Positions 9,995 to 19,141 of a DNA stretch of 64,000 nucleotides are shown one piece after another; within the stretch, counting starts at the first letter, position 1, and each line of letters opens with the position of its first letter. A model generated the notes under the pieces. It was not told the DNA's origin and made no database searches. It saw only the letters and a list, made by a program, of their open reading frames with translations. The position numbers were made by a program, and so were the translations under genes. The stretch comes from Methylobacterium mesophilicum SR1.6/6 (GTDB taxonomy: Bacteria > Pseudomonadota > Alphaproteobacteria > Rhizobiales > Beijerinckiaceae), in the NCBI RefSeq assembly GCF_000364445.2, contig NZ_CP043538.1, positions 6,341,301 through 6,405,300 on the forward strand, written 5' to 3'.

Positions 9995-10924
9995 TCACGC
10001 CCCGAACACCGACCAGCCCATGCGATGGGTCAGCCGTTCCAGGGCTACGCGGCCGAGATGGGAATTGCCGGCGGCGTCGAGCCCCGGCGACCACACGGCG
10101 ATGGAAGCCCTGCCCGGTGCTACCGCCAGGATGCTGCCGCCGACGCCGCTCTTGCCCGGCAGGCCAACCCGGTAGGCGAACTCGCCCGAGCCGTCGTAAT
10201 GGCCGCAGGTCAGCATGATGGCGTTGATGCGGCGCGCCCGCTCGGCCGACACCACCGAGTGCCCGGTCGACGGGTTCACGCCGTTATGGGCGAGGAACCG
10301 GCCCGCCATGGCGAGCTGGCGACAGTTCATGGCGATGGCGCAGTGGTGGAAGTAGACGCCCAGCGTATAGTCCACCGGATTGTCGATGACGCCGAAGGAC
10401 TTCATGTAGTTGGCGAGCGCGGTGTTACGGAAACCTGTGCGCTTCTCCGAAGCCGCCACCGTCTCATCGATGGCGATGGACGAATCCTGGGCCAGGAACT
10501 GGAGGAAGCGCAGGATTTCACCCAGTGCCTCCCGCGGCTCGTGGCCCGAGAGGATCACATCGGTCACCGCGATCGCACCGGCGTTGATGAACGGGTTGCG
10601 CGGCACGCCGCGCTCCCGCTCCAGCTGCACGATGGAGTTGAACGGGTTGCCGGAGGGTTCGCGCCCGACCCGCTTCCACAGCCGGTCGCCGACCATGCCG
10701 AGCGCCAGGGTGAGCGTGAAGACCTTCGAGACGCTCTGGATCGAGAACGGCGTCTCGCAGTCGCCGCCCGCGAAGACCTGGCCGGCGGCGTCGATCACCG
10801 CGATGCCGAACTGGTTCGGATCCACCCGGGCCAGTTCGGGGATGTAGTCGGCGACCGAGCCCCGGTCGGCGCGCTGGGCCATCTCGTCGGAGATGTCCCG
10901 AATGACGTGGGCGAGGTCGGGCAA
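9995..10924 (-). CDS. glsA: Glutaminase
   Basis: A 309-residue member of the serine-dependent glutaminase family (beta-lactamase-like fold), hydrolysing L-glutamine to glutamate and ammonia. The catalytic SxxK motif is in [17 protein letters not shown] (about 60-76), with the conserved NPFINAGAI and the C-terminal [11 protein letters not shown]. Length and N-terminus ([18 protein letters not shown]) match the family. The predicted start is TTG at 10924, because homologs usually begin with this MPDL-type segment and no upstream ATG is in frame. Confidence 0.93.
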   Translation of the reverse strand: MPDLAHVIRDISDEMAQRADRGSVADYIPELARVDPNQFGIAVIDAAGQVFAGGDCETPFSIQSVSKVFTLTLALGMVGDRLWKRVGREPSGNPFNSIVQLERERGVPRNPFINAGAIAVTDVILSGHEPREALGEILRFLQFLAQDSSIAIDETVAASEKRTGFRNTALANYMKSFGVIDNPVDYTLGVYFHHCAIAMNCRQLAMAGRFLAHNGVNPSTGHSVVSAERARRINAIMLTCGHYDGSGEFAYRVGLPGKSGVGGSILAVAPGRASIAVWSPGLDAAGNSHLGRVALERLTHRMGWSVFGA

Positions 10925-11135
10925 GGGTGAGGCTCAAGGCACGAGGCGCGTCGCTGCCGGGCCGGTCGGCGACGTCTCGGGCGATGCAAGGTCCGGTCCG
11001 GGTGCGGAATGCTCTAGCAGCGCGCCGGGGCCGGGAGAACAGGCGCGGCGCTACACCCGGCGGCTGGGATCCCGACGAGGCAGCGAGGCCACTCGCTGGG
11101 CGCCAGGCTCCGGAAGGTCGCGCCGACCCGGGTCG

Positions 11136-12917
11136 CTAGGCGGCGGCGAGCGCCGTGCCCATGGATTCCTTCTTCATCAACTCCCGGAAGAAGCCGTCGA
11201 GATGGGTCAGCTTGTCGGGCGAACCGTCCTGGGCGATGCGGCCGCCCTCCAGCACGACGATCCGGTCGAAATCCTGCAGCGTCGAGAGCCGGTGGGCGAT
11301 GGCGATGACGGTGCGGCCCTTCATGAGGTTCGCCAGCGCGTGGCGGATCGCCTGCTCGGACTCGGCGTCCAGCGCCGAGGTCGCCTCGTCGAGGAGCAGG
11401 ATCGGGGAATCCTTCAGGATCGCCCGTGCGATGGCGATGCGCTGGCGCTGACCGCCCGAGAGCTTGACGCCGCGGTCGCCCACGATCGTGTCGAAGCCTT
11501 CCGGCAGCGCCTTGATGAAGTCGGTGCAGTGCGCCGCCTCGGCCGCCTGCCAGACCTCGTCGTCGGTGGCCTCTGGCCGGCCGTAGCGGATGTTCTCGCG
11601 CAAGGAGCGGTGGAACATCGAGACATCCTGCGGCACCACCGTGATGGCCTCGCGCAAGGATTCCTGGGTGACCCGGTCGATGTCCTGGCCGTTGATGCGG
11701 ATCGTTCCGCTCTGCACGTCGTAGAAGCGCTGGATCAGCGAGAACAGGGTCGACTTGCCGCCACCCGACTTGCCCACGAGGCCGACGCGCTGGCCCGGCT
11801 CGATAACGAGGTCGAAGTCCGTGAAGACCGCGCGCCCGTCCGGGTAGCTGAAGGCGACGTGGTCGAAGGCGATCTGCGCGCCCTGGCCGGTGAGGGGCTT
11901 GGCCTCCGGATGATCCACGAGGTCGTGGGGTTGCAGGAGGGTGTGGAGCGCCTCGGACAGGCGTGCGGTGTGTTGCGTGGCATCGACCAGCGCCACCGCG
12001 AGGTCGCGGGTGGCGGCGAGGATGCGGATGCCCAGCGTGCAGACCAGGACCACCTGGCCGTTCGTCGCCTGGCCGGCCTCCCACATCTGGATTGCCCAGT
12101 AGAGCAGGCCGAAGACCGCGAGCACGGTGAGGACCGCGTGCACGATGCGCAGCTTCTCGAGGTAGAGCAGCGACGAGCGGCGCGCCCGCATCTCGGTGGC
12201 GATGGTGCCCTCGAAGCGCTGGCCCTCGCGCTTGAACGCCGAGAAGGCGCGCACGAGCGACATGTTGCCCACGAGGTCGACCATCTCGCCGTCGACGGAG
12301 GCCGCCTTGGCGGCGAAGTCGTGGTGCAGCGGCTTGCCGGCGGAGGCCATCTTGAACATCAGCACCACGACGGCGGCGAAGACGCCCGCCAGGATTCCCG
12401 CCATGGTGAGATTGACGGTGGCGATGTAGGCGATCGACCCGAAGGCCGCGACCGTCGGCGGCATCACGTTGAACACGAACATGTTCTCGACCGTGAAGAT
12501 CGCGTTCGAGGTTGCCGTGATGCGCGACGCCAGGGTGCCGGGCTGGCGGTCGGAGAAGAAGGTCGGGGAATGGCCGGTGAGGTGCCGGAACAGGTCGCGC
12601 CGGATGTCGCCCGTGATGCCCACGAACGTGAAGGCGCCCGTGAGCGCCGCCACGCGCCAGAGCATGTTGTCGGCGGCGATGAAGGCGATCAGGACTGCGA
12701 GCGCGCCCCACACCACCGTGTTGCCGGGCCCGGGACCCTTCGTCAGGGCATCGACCACGCCCTTGAGGGCATAATCGGTGGAGACCGAGAAGCCGACGGC
12801 ACCCAGCACCGAGATCAGAATTACCAGGTGCGGCAGCCAGCGGCGGCGGAGGTACCGCCCGACGAAGGCGAAGGGCCTGTCGGCGTATCGGTGCAGCTCT
12901 TCCATCGCGGTGACCAT
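11136..12917 (-). CDS. ABC transporter, fused permease and ATPase (exporter type)
   Basis: A 593-residue half-transporter. The six-TM ABC exporter domain spans about 25-310. The ATPase domain has Walker A (GKSGGGKST, about 385), Q-loop (VVPQD), signature LSGGQRQRIAIARA, Walker B ILLLDEATSALD and H-loop IAHRLS. It probably works as a homodimer at the inner membrane, exporting lipid-like or drug substrates; the substrate cannot be deduced. ATG codons at 12917 and 12905 are both possible starts. It stands alone, with 211 bases to the glutaminase gene. Confidence 0.92.
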   Translation of the reverse strand: MVTAMEELHRYADRPFAFVGRYLRRRWLPHLVILISVLGAVGFSVSTDYALKGVVDALTKGPGPGNTVVWGALAVLIAFIAADNMLWRVAALTGAFTFVGITGDIRRDLFRHLTGHSPTFFSDRQPGTLASRITATSNAIFTVENMFVFNVMPPTVAAFGSIAYIATVNLTMAGILAGVFAAVVVLMFKMASAGKPLHHDFAAKAASVDGEMVDLVGNMSLVRAFSAFKREGQRFEGTIATEMRARRSSLLYLEKLRIVHAVLTVLAVFGLLYWAIQMWEAGQATNGQVVLVCTLGIRILAATRDLAVALVDATQHTARLSEALHTLLQPHDLVDHPEAKPLTGQGAQIAFDHVAFSYPDGRAVFTDFDLVIEPGQRVGLVGKSGGGKSTLFSLIQRFYDVQSGTIRINGQDIDRVTQESLREAITVVPQDVSMFHRSLRENIRYGRPEATDDEVWQAAEAAHCTDFIKALPEGFDTIVGDRGVKLSGGQRQRIAIARAILKDSPILLLDEATSALDAESEQAIRHALANLMKGRTVIAIAHRLSTLQDFDRIVVLEGGRIAQDGSPDKLTHLDGFFRELMKKESMGTALAAA

Positions 12918-13109
12918 TCCGTATTCGCGCGGCTTTGGCTTACGGGCTGAGGCGGAGTGCAGCGCGGGCGCAGTCTGACCCGCAGCGGCAACGCGACAGC
13001 GTTGCCATATGTTGCACCGGTCCGCAGCTACGATGCGCTTTTATCCGCACAATCTGAACGCCGCTTGAGCGGCGCTCGCGCAGGCATGCGAATCCGGTGC
13101 CGCGGCCGG

Positions 13110-14492
13110 TCAGGACGCGGGCTCGGCCTGGCGCGTCTCCGGCATGATCAGCGCCACCAGCATGAACGCCGCGAAACCCACGATGGCGAGGCCCAGGAAG
13201 GCGCTGTGGCTGCCGAGACGGTCGGCCATGATTCCGGCCAGCGAAGTCGAGAGTGCGGCGCCGATCCCCATGGCGGTGCCGACGGCGCCCAGGGCGAGGT
13301 TGAAGCGTCCCGTGCCGCGGGTGAGGTCCGAGACGACGAGCGGCACCATCACACCGAGGACCGAGGCCGAGATCCCGTCGAGCACCTGGATGGCGACGAG
13401 GCCGTAGGGGTTGGTCGTGTAGGCGAGCATCAGGCCGCGAAGGGGAAGCGCCCCGAAGCCGAACAGCAGCACCGGGTAGCGCCCGAACCGCTCGGCCGCT
13501 CGGCCGACCGCTGGGGCGCTGACGGCCAGCACCGCCTGCGGGACCATGATGCAGGCGGCCACCAGCGCGGTGGCAGTCTCGCTCGCCCGCAGGGTGAGCA
13601 CGCTGCCGACCAGCGGCAGCATCGCGGCGTTGGCGAGGAAGAACAGCACCATGCAGGCCGAGAAGGACAGGAGTCCGCGATTGGTCAGCAGCGCCCGGAT
13701 CCCCTCCGGTCCGGCAGAGGCTGGCGCCAGGACGGCAGTCGCCTGGGCGGGAGGCGTCTCCCGGAGCACGGCCGGGTCGATATCCTGGGCCCGGATGCGG
13801 GCCAGGGCGATAATAGTCGGCACGACCAGGGCCGCCGTCAGGTAGAACACGGCGCCGTTGGACAGGTAGTAGCCGATGGCCCCCATGCCGGCCGCGCCCA
13901 GCGCGTTGCCGACCGCCGCGAAGCTGGCGTTGCGGCCGAGGCGCTCGCCCGCCCGGGCCCGCCCGACGAGGCCGATGCTGATCGCCGCGATGGCCGGCGT
14001 CAGCACGCAGCTCGCCGCGGAATGGGCCGCCATCGCCAGGAGCACGACGAGGAAGCTCGGCCAGACCGCCAGGGCGAAGGCGCTGCCCGAGATGCCGACC
14101 ACCGCCACCGCGGCGGCGAAGCGCTTGGAGCGCACGACGTCGACGAAGGCGCCGCCGGGGACCTGCCCGAGGAGCGCCACGAGGCTGCCGACGGTCAGGG
14201 CGAAGCCGATATCGGACTGCGTCCACTTGGCCTGCGAGAAGTACACCGCCAGGAACGGCCCGAACCCGGTCTGCAGGTTCGCCACGAAGAACGCGAAGGC
14301 GTCGAGGCCGTACCGGCTCGCCGCCGAGATCGCGCGCTCGGGCGGGGCGGTCCCGGCCGCGGCCGCGGGCTCGCGCGGGCGCTCGGCCGCCGGATCCTTC
14401 AGGCGGACGGCGCGGGACCGCGGATCCTGCCGGGACACCTCGCGCTCGCGGGGGGAGGCGGCGGGTCTGACCTTCAATCGAGCCACCGTCAT
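13110..14492 (-). CDS. MFS transporter
   Basis: A 460-residue major facilitator with 12 predicted TM segments after a charged, Pro/Arg-rich N-terminal tail of about 55 residues. The first TM is YGLDAFAFFVANLQTGFGPFLAVYF. The sequence fits the NarK/YajR-like 'MFS_1' group, but the substrate is not evident. Its ATG overlaps the stop of the PRC-barrel gene (ATGA), so the two are translationally coupled, with the PRC gene upstream. Confidence 0.85.
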   Translation of the reverse strand: MTVARLKVRPAASPREREVSRQDPRSRAVRLKDPAAERPREPAAAAGTAPPERAISAASRYGLDAFAFFVANLQTGFGPFLAVYFSQAKWTQSDIGFALTVGSLVALLGQVPGGAFVDVVRSKRFAAAVAVVGISGSAFALAVWPSFLVVLLAMAAHSAASCVLTPAIAAISIGLVGRARAGERLGRNASFAAVGNALGAAGMGAIGYYLSNGAVFYLTAALVVPTIIALARIRAQDIDPAVLRETPPAQATAVLAPASAGPEGIRALLTNRGLLSFSACMVLFFLANAAMLPLVGSVLTLRASETATALVAACIMVPQAVLAVSAPAVGRAAERFGRYPVLLFGFGALPLRGLMLAYTTNPYGLVAIQVLDGISASVLGVMVPLVVSDLTRGTGRFNLALGAVGTAMGIGAALSTSLAGIMADRLGSHSAFLGLAIVGFAAFMLVALIMPETRQAEPAS

Positions 14493-15241
14493 TTATCCGG
14501 AGCCTTCTCCGGCGGGGCGGCGGGTGCGGCCGGGGCCGGGGCGGGCGGAACCGGGGCGCCCGGGGTCGTGCCGGCGGGAGCCGGCTGCGCTGCGGGGGAT
14601 CCGGCGGGTACAGTGCCGGCGGGTGCGGTGCCGGCGGCAGGTGCGGCGGGCGTTGCGGCGGGCGTTGCCGCCTGCTCCCCCTCGGCGGGGGCGGCCGGGC
14701 TCGCGGGGCCGAGCACGACGATCGGCTCACCGGACTTGTACTCGGGCGAGACGCGGACCTGATTGCGGGTCAGAGCCACGGACAGCTTGCGCTCCTTGCC
14801 GCCATCCGGGGTGAAGCGCAGGGCCCGCCAATCCACCGCGATCTTGCGGGTGCCGACGCCGAGGAAGCCGCCGAAATCGATGATCGCGGCGCGGGGATGC
14901 CCGTCCTTGTCGATGATGATGTCGATGACCCGCCCGAGTTCGTCGCCGCCGGCGCTGCGGACGCTGCGGCCGAGCAGGCTCTCGTAGTCCTGGGTGTCGA
15001 GGACCGTCGCCGGGGTACCCTGCTGCTGGGCCTGCGGCGGGGCCGGTGTCGCCGGAGCGGCGGACGGCCCGGCGGGGGCGGGCGGAGCCGCCGGCGCGTT
15101 CGGAGCCGGCGTGGCGGCCGGCGCCTGCGGCTGGGCCGCGCCGGACGCGCCCTCGCTGCCGGCGGGCTGGGCCTGCGCCGCGGCTCCCGACGCCCAGAGG
15201 GCGAGCGTGACGGCCGCGATCATCCGGATGGTTCTGAACAC
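14489..15241 (-). CDS. Secreted PRC-barrel domain protein with Ala/Pro-rich flanks
   Basis: A 250-residue protein. A signal peptide (IRMIAAVTLALWASGAAAQA) is followed by an Ala/Pro/Gln low-complexity stretch. A PRC-barrel domain (about 95-190: SVRSAGGDELGRVIDIIIDKDG, then FGGFLGVGTRKIAVDW) and a second Ala/Pro/Gly-rich tail of about 55 residues follow. The start is GTG at 15241 because AGAGGA lies 6 bases upstream; the longer ATG frame lacks a site. It is probably periplasmic; PRC barrels often form assembly or binding modules. The downstream MFS gene overlaps it by 4 bases. Confidence 0.82.
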   Translation of the reverse strand: MFRTIRMIAAVTLALWASGAAAQAQPAGSEGASGAAQPQAPAATPAPNAPAAPPAPAGPSAAPATPAPPQAQQQGTPATVLDTQDYESLLGRSVRSAGGDELGRVIDIIIDKDGHPRAAIIDFGGFLGVGTRKIAVDWRALRFTPDGGKERKLSVALTRNQVRVSPEYKSGEPIVVLGPASPAAPAEGEQAATPAATPAAPAAGTAPAGTVPAGSPAAQPAPAGTTPGAPVPPAPAPAAPAAPPEKAPDK

Positions 15242-15549
15242 GCTTCGTCCTCTGAGGATGGGCCGGGCCGAATCGATACGCCGACGCAACCGCGACCGTT
15301 TCGGTCGGTTCCAGCGCCCTCATCGGCAGGAAACCGCCCGCGGTCGGCCGTCGTGCCGCAGGACCTGGGCGAAGTTATGGATCCGGCCGCCCGGGCAGCA
15401 AGGTTCGGGCCGCGGCGAAGGCGGGAACCGATGCCGGTTGCGGGAGCGTCTGGCTAGCGTCTGGTTTTCGCCGCAACCCCAGCGTAGAGAGCGGATCAAA
15501 GCTCATGCGAGCCGCGGACAGCACCGCGGCCCCTTGCGAGGACTGAACG
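15242..15549. other. 308-base divergent intergenic region
   Basis: This region lies between the divergent PRC-barrel gene and the small lipoprotein gene, so it should hold both promoters. I see no convincing ORF, no clear -35/-10 pair and no strong hairpin beyond ordinary GC-rich pairing. Confidence 0.5.
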
Positions 15550-15957
15550 ATGTCGACCCTCCCCCCGTCGAGAAGCGCCGCCGCGCGCGGGCTCGTGCTC
15601 GGCACCGCCCTGGCCGGCTTGGTGGCGGGTTGCCAAGCCCTCGGCGGCGGCGGCGGCGTGATGCCGGATACGCAGGTCGGCCTGCCGCCGTCCCTGCGCG
15701 GCGCCCTGCCCAACCGCGAGCCCCACAACGCCGGTGTCGACGCCGACGGCCGCCCGCTCCAGACAGCCCCGACCCGGCAGCTGGCGCTGCCCAAGAGCAC
15801 CGGCGCCGGGGCGCGGACGGCGGATGCCAGCGAGCGGCGGATCCGCCGTGAGGACCTCGACGGCGGCAACGGGGCCGTGTCGGGCGGCGGCAGCGGCGGA
15901 TCGATGGGGCCGATGATGGCCCCCGGCGGCAGCGTCGGCCTCGGCGGCAAGTTCTGA
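15550..15957 (+). CDS. Small predicted lipoprotein
   Basis: A 135-residue protein. A hydrophobic stretch ends in a lipobox (GLVAGC, Cys28), so it is probably exported and lipidated. The mature part is Gly/Arg/Pro-rich and low in predicted structure (GGGGGVMPDTQ and a Gly/Met-rich C-terminus ending GLGGKF). The family has no name I recognise. GAGGA lies upstream of the ATG. The function is unknown, and the gene appears monocistronic. Confidence 0.75.
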   Translation: MSTLPPSRSAAARGLVLGTALAGLVAGCQALGGGGGVMPDTQVGLPPSLRGALPNREPHNAGVDADGRPLQTAPTRQLALPKSTGAGARTADASERRIRREDLDGGNGAVSGGGSGGSMGPMMAPGGSVGLGGKF

Positions 15958-15994
15958 AGCGGACCCCCGACGTCGCGACGCCGGAGAACCCCGG

Positions 15995-16429
15995 TCACGC
16001 GGTCGGCGCGCGCCGGCCGTAGAAATCCTCGATCCGGCCGCCGTAGCTCGGATCCGCGAACCCGTCCTCGCCCGGCCCGTGACTGGGTGCGCCGGCGAGC
16101 GCGGCCGGATCGATATCGACCACGTAGCCTCCGAACTCGGTGCTGTAGGTCAGCGCCTTCCAGGGGAGGGGGTGGTGGTTCTCGCCCAGCCCCAGGAAGC
16201 CCCCGAAGGCCAGCACCGCGTAGGCGACCTGTCCCGACACCTTATCCACCATGAAGTTGTGGACGGCCCCGAGATGGCGCCCGCCGCGGTCGTAGACATC
16301 CGTGCCCTCGACCTTGTTGGACGCGATCAGCCGGCTGGTCTCGTCGATGGCGACACCGGGGCCGGCGGGATCCAGTTCCAGGGTTCCGGGCTTCCGCACG
16401 GCGCGTTCGTTGGGCAGGTCCGTCGGCAT
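15995..16429 (-). CDS. PRC-barrel domain protein
   Basis: A 144-residue cytosolic protein without a signal peptide. The PRC-barrel core (about 28-105) contains ASNKVEGTDVYDRGGRHLG and AYAVLAFGGFLGLGENHHPLPW, typical of stand-alone PRC proteins of Hyphomicrobiales. The C-terminal tail is Gly-rich and ends in RIEDFYGRRAPTA. The start at 16429 is preferred because GGGAG lies 6 bases upstream; an in-frame ATG at 16465 is possible. It is the second PRC protein in 2 kb but is not part of the same transcript. Confidence 0.85.
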   Translation of the reverse strand: MPTDLPNERAVRKPGTLELDPAGPGVAIDETSRLIASNKVEGTDVYDRGGRHLGAVHNFMVDKVSGQVAYAVLAFGGFLGLGENHHPLPWKALTYSTEFGGYVVDIDPAALAGAPSHGPGEDGFADPSYGGRIEDFYGRRAPTA

Positions 16430-16551
16430 ACGCACTCCCAGGTCGCGGATGCGGCCGTCCCGCATCCCGTTGTCCCTGCGGACTAAGCGGGTCGCCGGGC
16501 ACAGGTTCCGCGCTCCGGCCGGGAGCGTGCCCGTGGCGGGGTGCCGGGCGC

Positions 16552-17037
16552 TCAGAGATCGGGCGGAACGCCTGCCCTGGCGCGCCGCTCGTTGATCCGG
16601 TCGCGGACCGAGCGGCTGGCCAGCAGCATCTCAAAGCCGAAGGCGACGAGGGCGCACAGCGTGCACAGGATCGCCGCGCCGAACAATCCGAACAGGACGG
16701 TCGCCACCGTGTTGTCGCGCAGGGCCCCGACGAACAGCGTCAGAACCGAGCCGCAGGTGGCGACCCCGCCGAGGGCGGCCATCAGCACGGCGGCGTCCAG
16801 GGCCAGGGACCGCAGGTGCAGCCGGTCGAGGCGTCGGCCCAGGCTGAGGCGCTCCGCGTCGCCCGCGCCCGCGAGGAGGCCGGAGACGCGGTCGGCCTGG
16901 TCCGCCACGCGGGCGAGGCGCGTGCCGAAGACGTTGAGCAGCGTCGCGATCCCGGACAGCAGGAAGACCGGGCTCAGCGCCACCTGGACGACATGGGCGG
17001 TGCTCTCCAGGGTGGCGGGGACGATCAGGTTGGTCAT
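16552..17037 (-). CDS. DUF2721 family membrane protein
   Basis: A 161-residue protein with three or so predicted TM segments: about 15-38, 75-105 and 112-140. The DUF2721 pattern is visible: VQVALSPVFLLSGIATLLNVFGTRLARVADQADRV near the N-terminus, then basic linkers. The function is not known for the family. It is on the minus strand next to a PRC-barrel gene but separated by 122 bases. Confidence 0.85.
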   Translation of the reverse strand: MTNLIVPATLESTAHVVQVALSPVFLLSGIATLLNVFGTRLARVADQADRVSGLLAGAGDAERLSLGRRLDRLHLRSLALDAAVLMAALGGVATCGSVLTLFVGALRDNTVATVLFGLFGAAILCTLCALVAFGFEMLLASRSVRDRINERRARAGVPPDL

Positions 17038-17094
17038 GCCGACCGGCAGTGCACCCGCTCGGTCCCCGGGGCAATCCCGGCGACCGCAGGCGGC

Positions 17095-17217
17095 TCAGAC
17101 CAGACCGCGCCCCGGTTCCGCGCCGCGGGCGGCGGGCTCGGCGCTGACGCCGAGGCCGAGCGCCGTCACCAGGGCCGTGGCGAGCAGCAGCGCGAGCGTG
17201 AGGGCAGGAGCGAACAT
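17095..17217 (-). CDS. Possible 40-residue hydrophobic small protein
   Basis: A short frame begins with ATG at 17217 and encodes an N-terminal hydrophobic helix (LTLALLLATALVTALGLGVSA) and a short charged tail. Such one-TM or cleaved-signal peptides are common in this group. No good ribosome binding site is seen and no homolog is recognised, so it may be spurious. Confidence 0.35.
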   Translation of the reverse strand: MFAPALTLALLLATALVTALGLGVSAEPAARGAEPGRGLV

Positions 17218-17461
17218 GACTGTACTTGAGGCGCAGGATTGTTAAGAGCAGGTTTCGCGCGTGCGGATCCGTTGAATAATCTTCGCGGACCGTGCGGATC
17301 GGCAGCTTCCCGTGTGGATTTCCGCGCCTGCCTTGTGGATGAGAGGCCCGCGAAGGCGATTTCCCCTTGGAACGGGGGCGGCACCGCTTAGTTGCTGCTA
17401 TGCTGGCTCGGCCGTGGGGCGCTCATGCCCCGGCCTGCGGCCCGAGAACCGGAGGAAGTTT

Positions 17462-17821
17462 ATGGCCACGAAGACCGAGAAGGCTGCACCGAAGGCGGCC
17501 AAGACCACCAAGCCCGAGACGAAGGCCGCCCCGGCCAAGGCTGCGAAGCCCGCCGCGACCAAGTCCGCCGGCACGAAGCCGAACGCCCTGCAGCAGCCCC
17601 TCAAGCCCTCGGCCGAACTCGGCGCCATCGTCGGCACCAGCCCGCTCCCGCGCGGCGAGGTGGTCAGCAAGGTTTGGGACTACATCAAGAAGCACAACCT
17701 TCAGAACCCGCAGAACAAGCGCGAGATCGTGGCCGACGACAAGCTCAAGAAGGTCTTCGGCAAAGACAAGTGCTCGATGTTCGAGATGAACAAGCATCTC
17801 GCCGCGCACCTGAAGGCCTGA
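17462..17821 (+). CDS. SWIB/MDM2 domain-containing protein
   Basis: A 119-residue protein with an N-terminal Lys/Ala/Pro-rich basic tail (about 1-45). A SWIB domain (about 48-118) follows, with LPRGEVVSKVWDYIKKHNLQNPQNKR and VFGKDKCSMFEMNKHLAAHL. Bacterial SWIB proteins occur in chlamydiae and many alphaproteobacteria. The basic tail suggests nucleic-acid association, but this is inferred. GGAGGAAG sits 5-6 bases before the ATG at 17462, which decides the start against the longer upstream frame. Confidence 0.9.
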   Translation: MATKTEKAAPKAAKTTKPETKAAPAKAAKPAATKSAGTKPNALQQPLKPSAELGAIVGTSPLPRGEVVSKVWDYIKKHNLQNPQNKREIVADDKLKKVFGKDKCSMFEMNKHLAAHLKA

Positions 17822-17828
17822 GCGCGCC

Positions 17829-17894
17829 CCAGGGCCAGGCCGGACTTCGCGTCCGGAGCCCCGGCCCTGGCGTGCCGACGCTTCGCGCGTCGGC
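17829..17894 (+). terminator. Two strong hairpins after the SWIB gene
   Basis: The first hairpin pairs CCAGGGCC (17829-17836) with GGCCCTGG (17863-17870), with an inner CCGGAC/GTCCGG stem around TTCGC. The second (17874-17894) pairs GCCGACGC with GCGTCGGC around TTCGC. No T-run follows, so they may act as a GC-rich terminator or RNA-stability element; termination itself is inferred. Confidence 0.55.
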
Positions 17895-18274
17895 TGCGAG
17901 CGCCGACGATCATTTCGGGGTCCGCCACAGGCGGGAGCCCGGAATCCCGAGCCGCGGGTTCTGACCGATCGGGCGGAGATGGCCGCCGCGATCGCGAGGG
18001 ATCGGCCGCTTCGGATTCCGGGCTTCGCTGTGCGGTGTTCCCGGCCCTGGTGCCCCATCCGGTCGAGGCAGCCGGCAACGTGCGTCCGCGCCCGTGCGGG
18101 TTGCGGTTTCACGCATCGTGGACGGCTCAGCGCGTCTCCTCCCTTCTGCGGGGAAGGGGATGCGCGGAGCCGCAGGCCCGTTTTTCCCGACGCAGATGTG
18201 TAAATCTGCAAGCCCGTGCGGAAGAGCGGGCCCGCGTCTCGTTCGGCCCTGTCGCCACCCGACCGGCCACGGCG
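17895..18274. other. Non-coding stretch with a repeat-like hairpin
   Basis: No gene is supported here between the SWIB gene hairpins and the SDR gene. The segment 18135-18160 (TCTCCTCCCTTCTGCGGGGA and following) forms a C-rich/G-rich hairpin. It resembles segments near 32592-32617 and 63926-63950, which suggests a small interspersed repeat family. Confidence 0.5.
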
Positions 18275-19072
18275 TCAGGAAATGCCCTGCAGCACGCCGC
18301 CATCCACCCGGAGCGCCGCGCCGGTCGTGGCGCTCGCCGCCGGGCTGCACAGGTAGGCGACGAGGTTCGCCACCTCCTCCACCCGCGCGAGGCGCCGGAT
18401 CAGCGAGGAGGGGCGGTGCTCGGCCACGAAGGCGCGGCCCATCGCGTCGAGATCCGCGTCGGCCTTGCCGCCGGCCATCTGCGTCATGAATTCGGCGACC
18501 CCCTCCGACAGGGTCGGGCCCGGGAGAACGCTGTTCACGGTCACGCCGGACCCGGCCACCGTCTGGGCGAGGCCACGGGCGACCGCGAGCTGCGCGGTCT
18601 TGGTCATCCCGTAATGGACCATCTCGGTCGGCGTATTGATGCCCGACTCGCTGGAGATGAAGATCACCCGACCCCAGCCGCGCTCGGCCATGCCGGGCGC
18701 GTAGGCCCGCGACAGGCGCACGCCGCTCATCACGTTGACGTCGAAGAAGCGCTGCCAGTCGGCGTCCGGGATCTCGAAGAACGGCTTCGGCTCGAAGATG
18801 CCGGTGTTGTTGACGAGGATGTCCACCGTCGGCAGGGCCTGCACGAGGGCTGAGACGCCCGCCGCGGTGGCGACATCGCCCACGGCCGCGAAGGCGCGGC
18901 CGGCACCCGCCTCGCCCCGCAGCTTGGCCAGGGCCGCCTCGACCCGCTCGGACGTCCGGCCGTTGATGCCGACCTCGGCCCCGAGATCGCAGAGTTCCTT
19001 GGCGATGGCGTAGCCGATGCCGGCGGTGGAGCCGGTGACGAGGGCCTTGCGGCCGGTGAGATCGAGATCCAT
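18275..19072 (-). CDS. SDR family NAD(P)-dependent oxidoreductase
   Basis: A 265-residue classical short-chain dehydrogenase. Cofactor motif TGSTAGIGYAIA is at about 11-22, NNTG near 86, and the catalytic Ser/Tyr/Lys are in ISSESG and YGMTK. The first half (VTGSTAGIGYAIAKELCDLG) is like FabG-type reductases. The substrate is unknown. The start at 19072 is chosen for the GGGAGGG upstream; the longer frame to 19111 lacks this. It is followed 202 bases downstream of the DHA2 gene start region on the same strand, but cotranscription is uncertain. Confidence 0.9.
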   Translation of the reverse strand: MDLDLTGRKALVTGSTAGIGYAIAKELCDLGAEVGINGRTSERVEAALAKLRGEAGAGRAFAAVGDVATAAGVSALVQALPTVDILVNNTGIFEPKPFFEIPDADWQRFFDVNVMSGVRLSRAYAPGMAERGWGRVIFISSESGINTPTEMVHYGMTKTAQLAVARGLAQTVAGSGVTVNSVLPGPTLSEGVAEFMTQMAGGKADADLDAMGRAFVAEHRPSSLIRRLARVEEVANLVAYLCSPAASATTGAALRVDGGVLQGIS

Positions 19073-19141
19073 GGGACCCTCCCGCGCGTCTGACGGGCGG
19101 TCAACGCGCACCCGTGGCGGCCGGTGGCATGAACCGGCCGT

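Noticed and set aside
10893..12950. Plus-strand 685-residue ORF over the ABC transporter
   Set aside because: Antisense shadow; the minus-strand ABC exporter has all family motifs.
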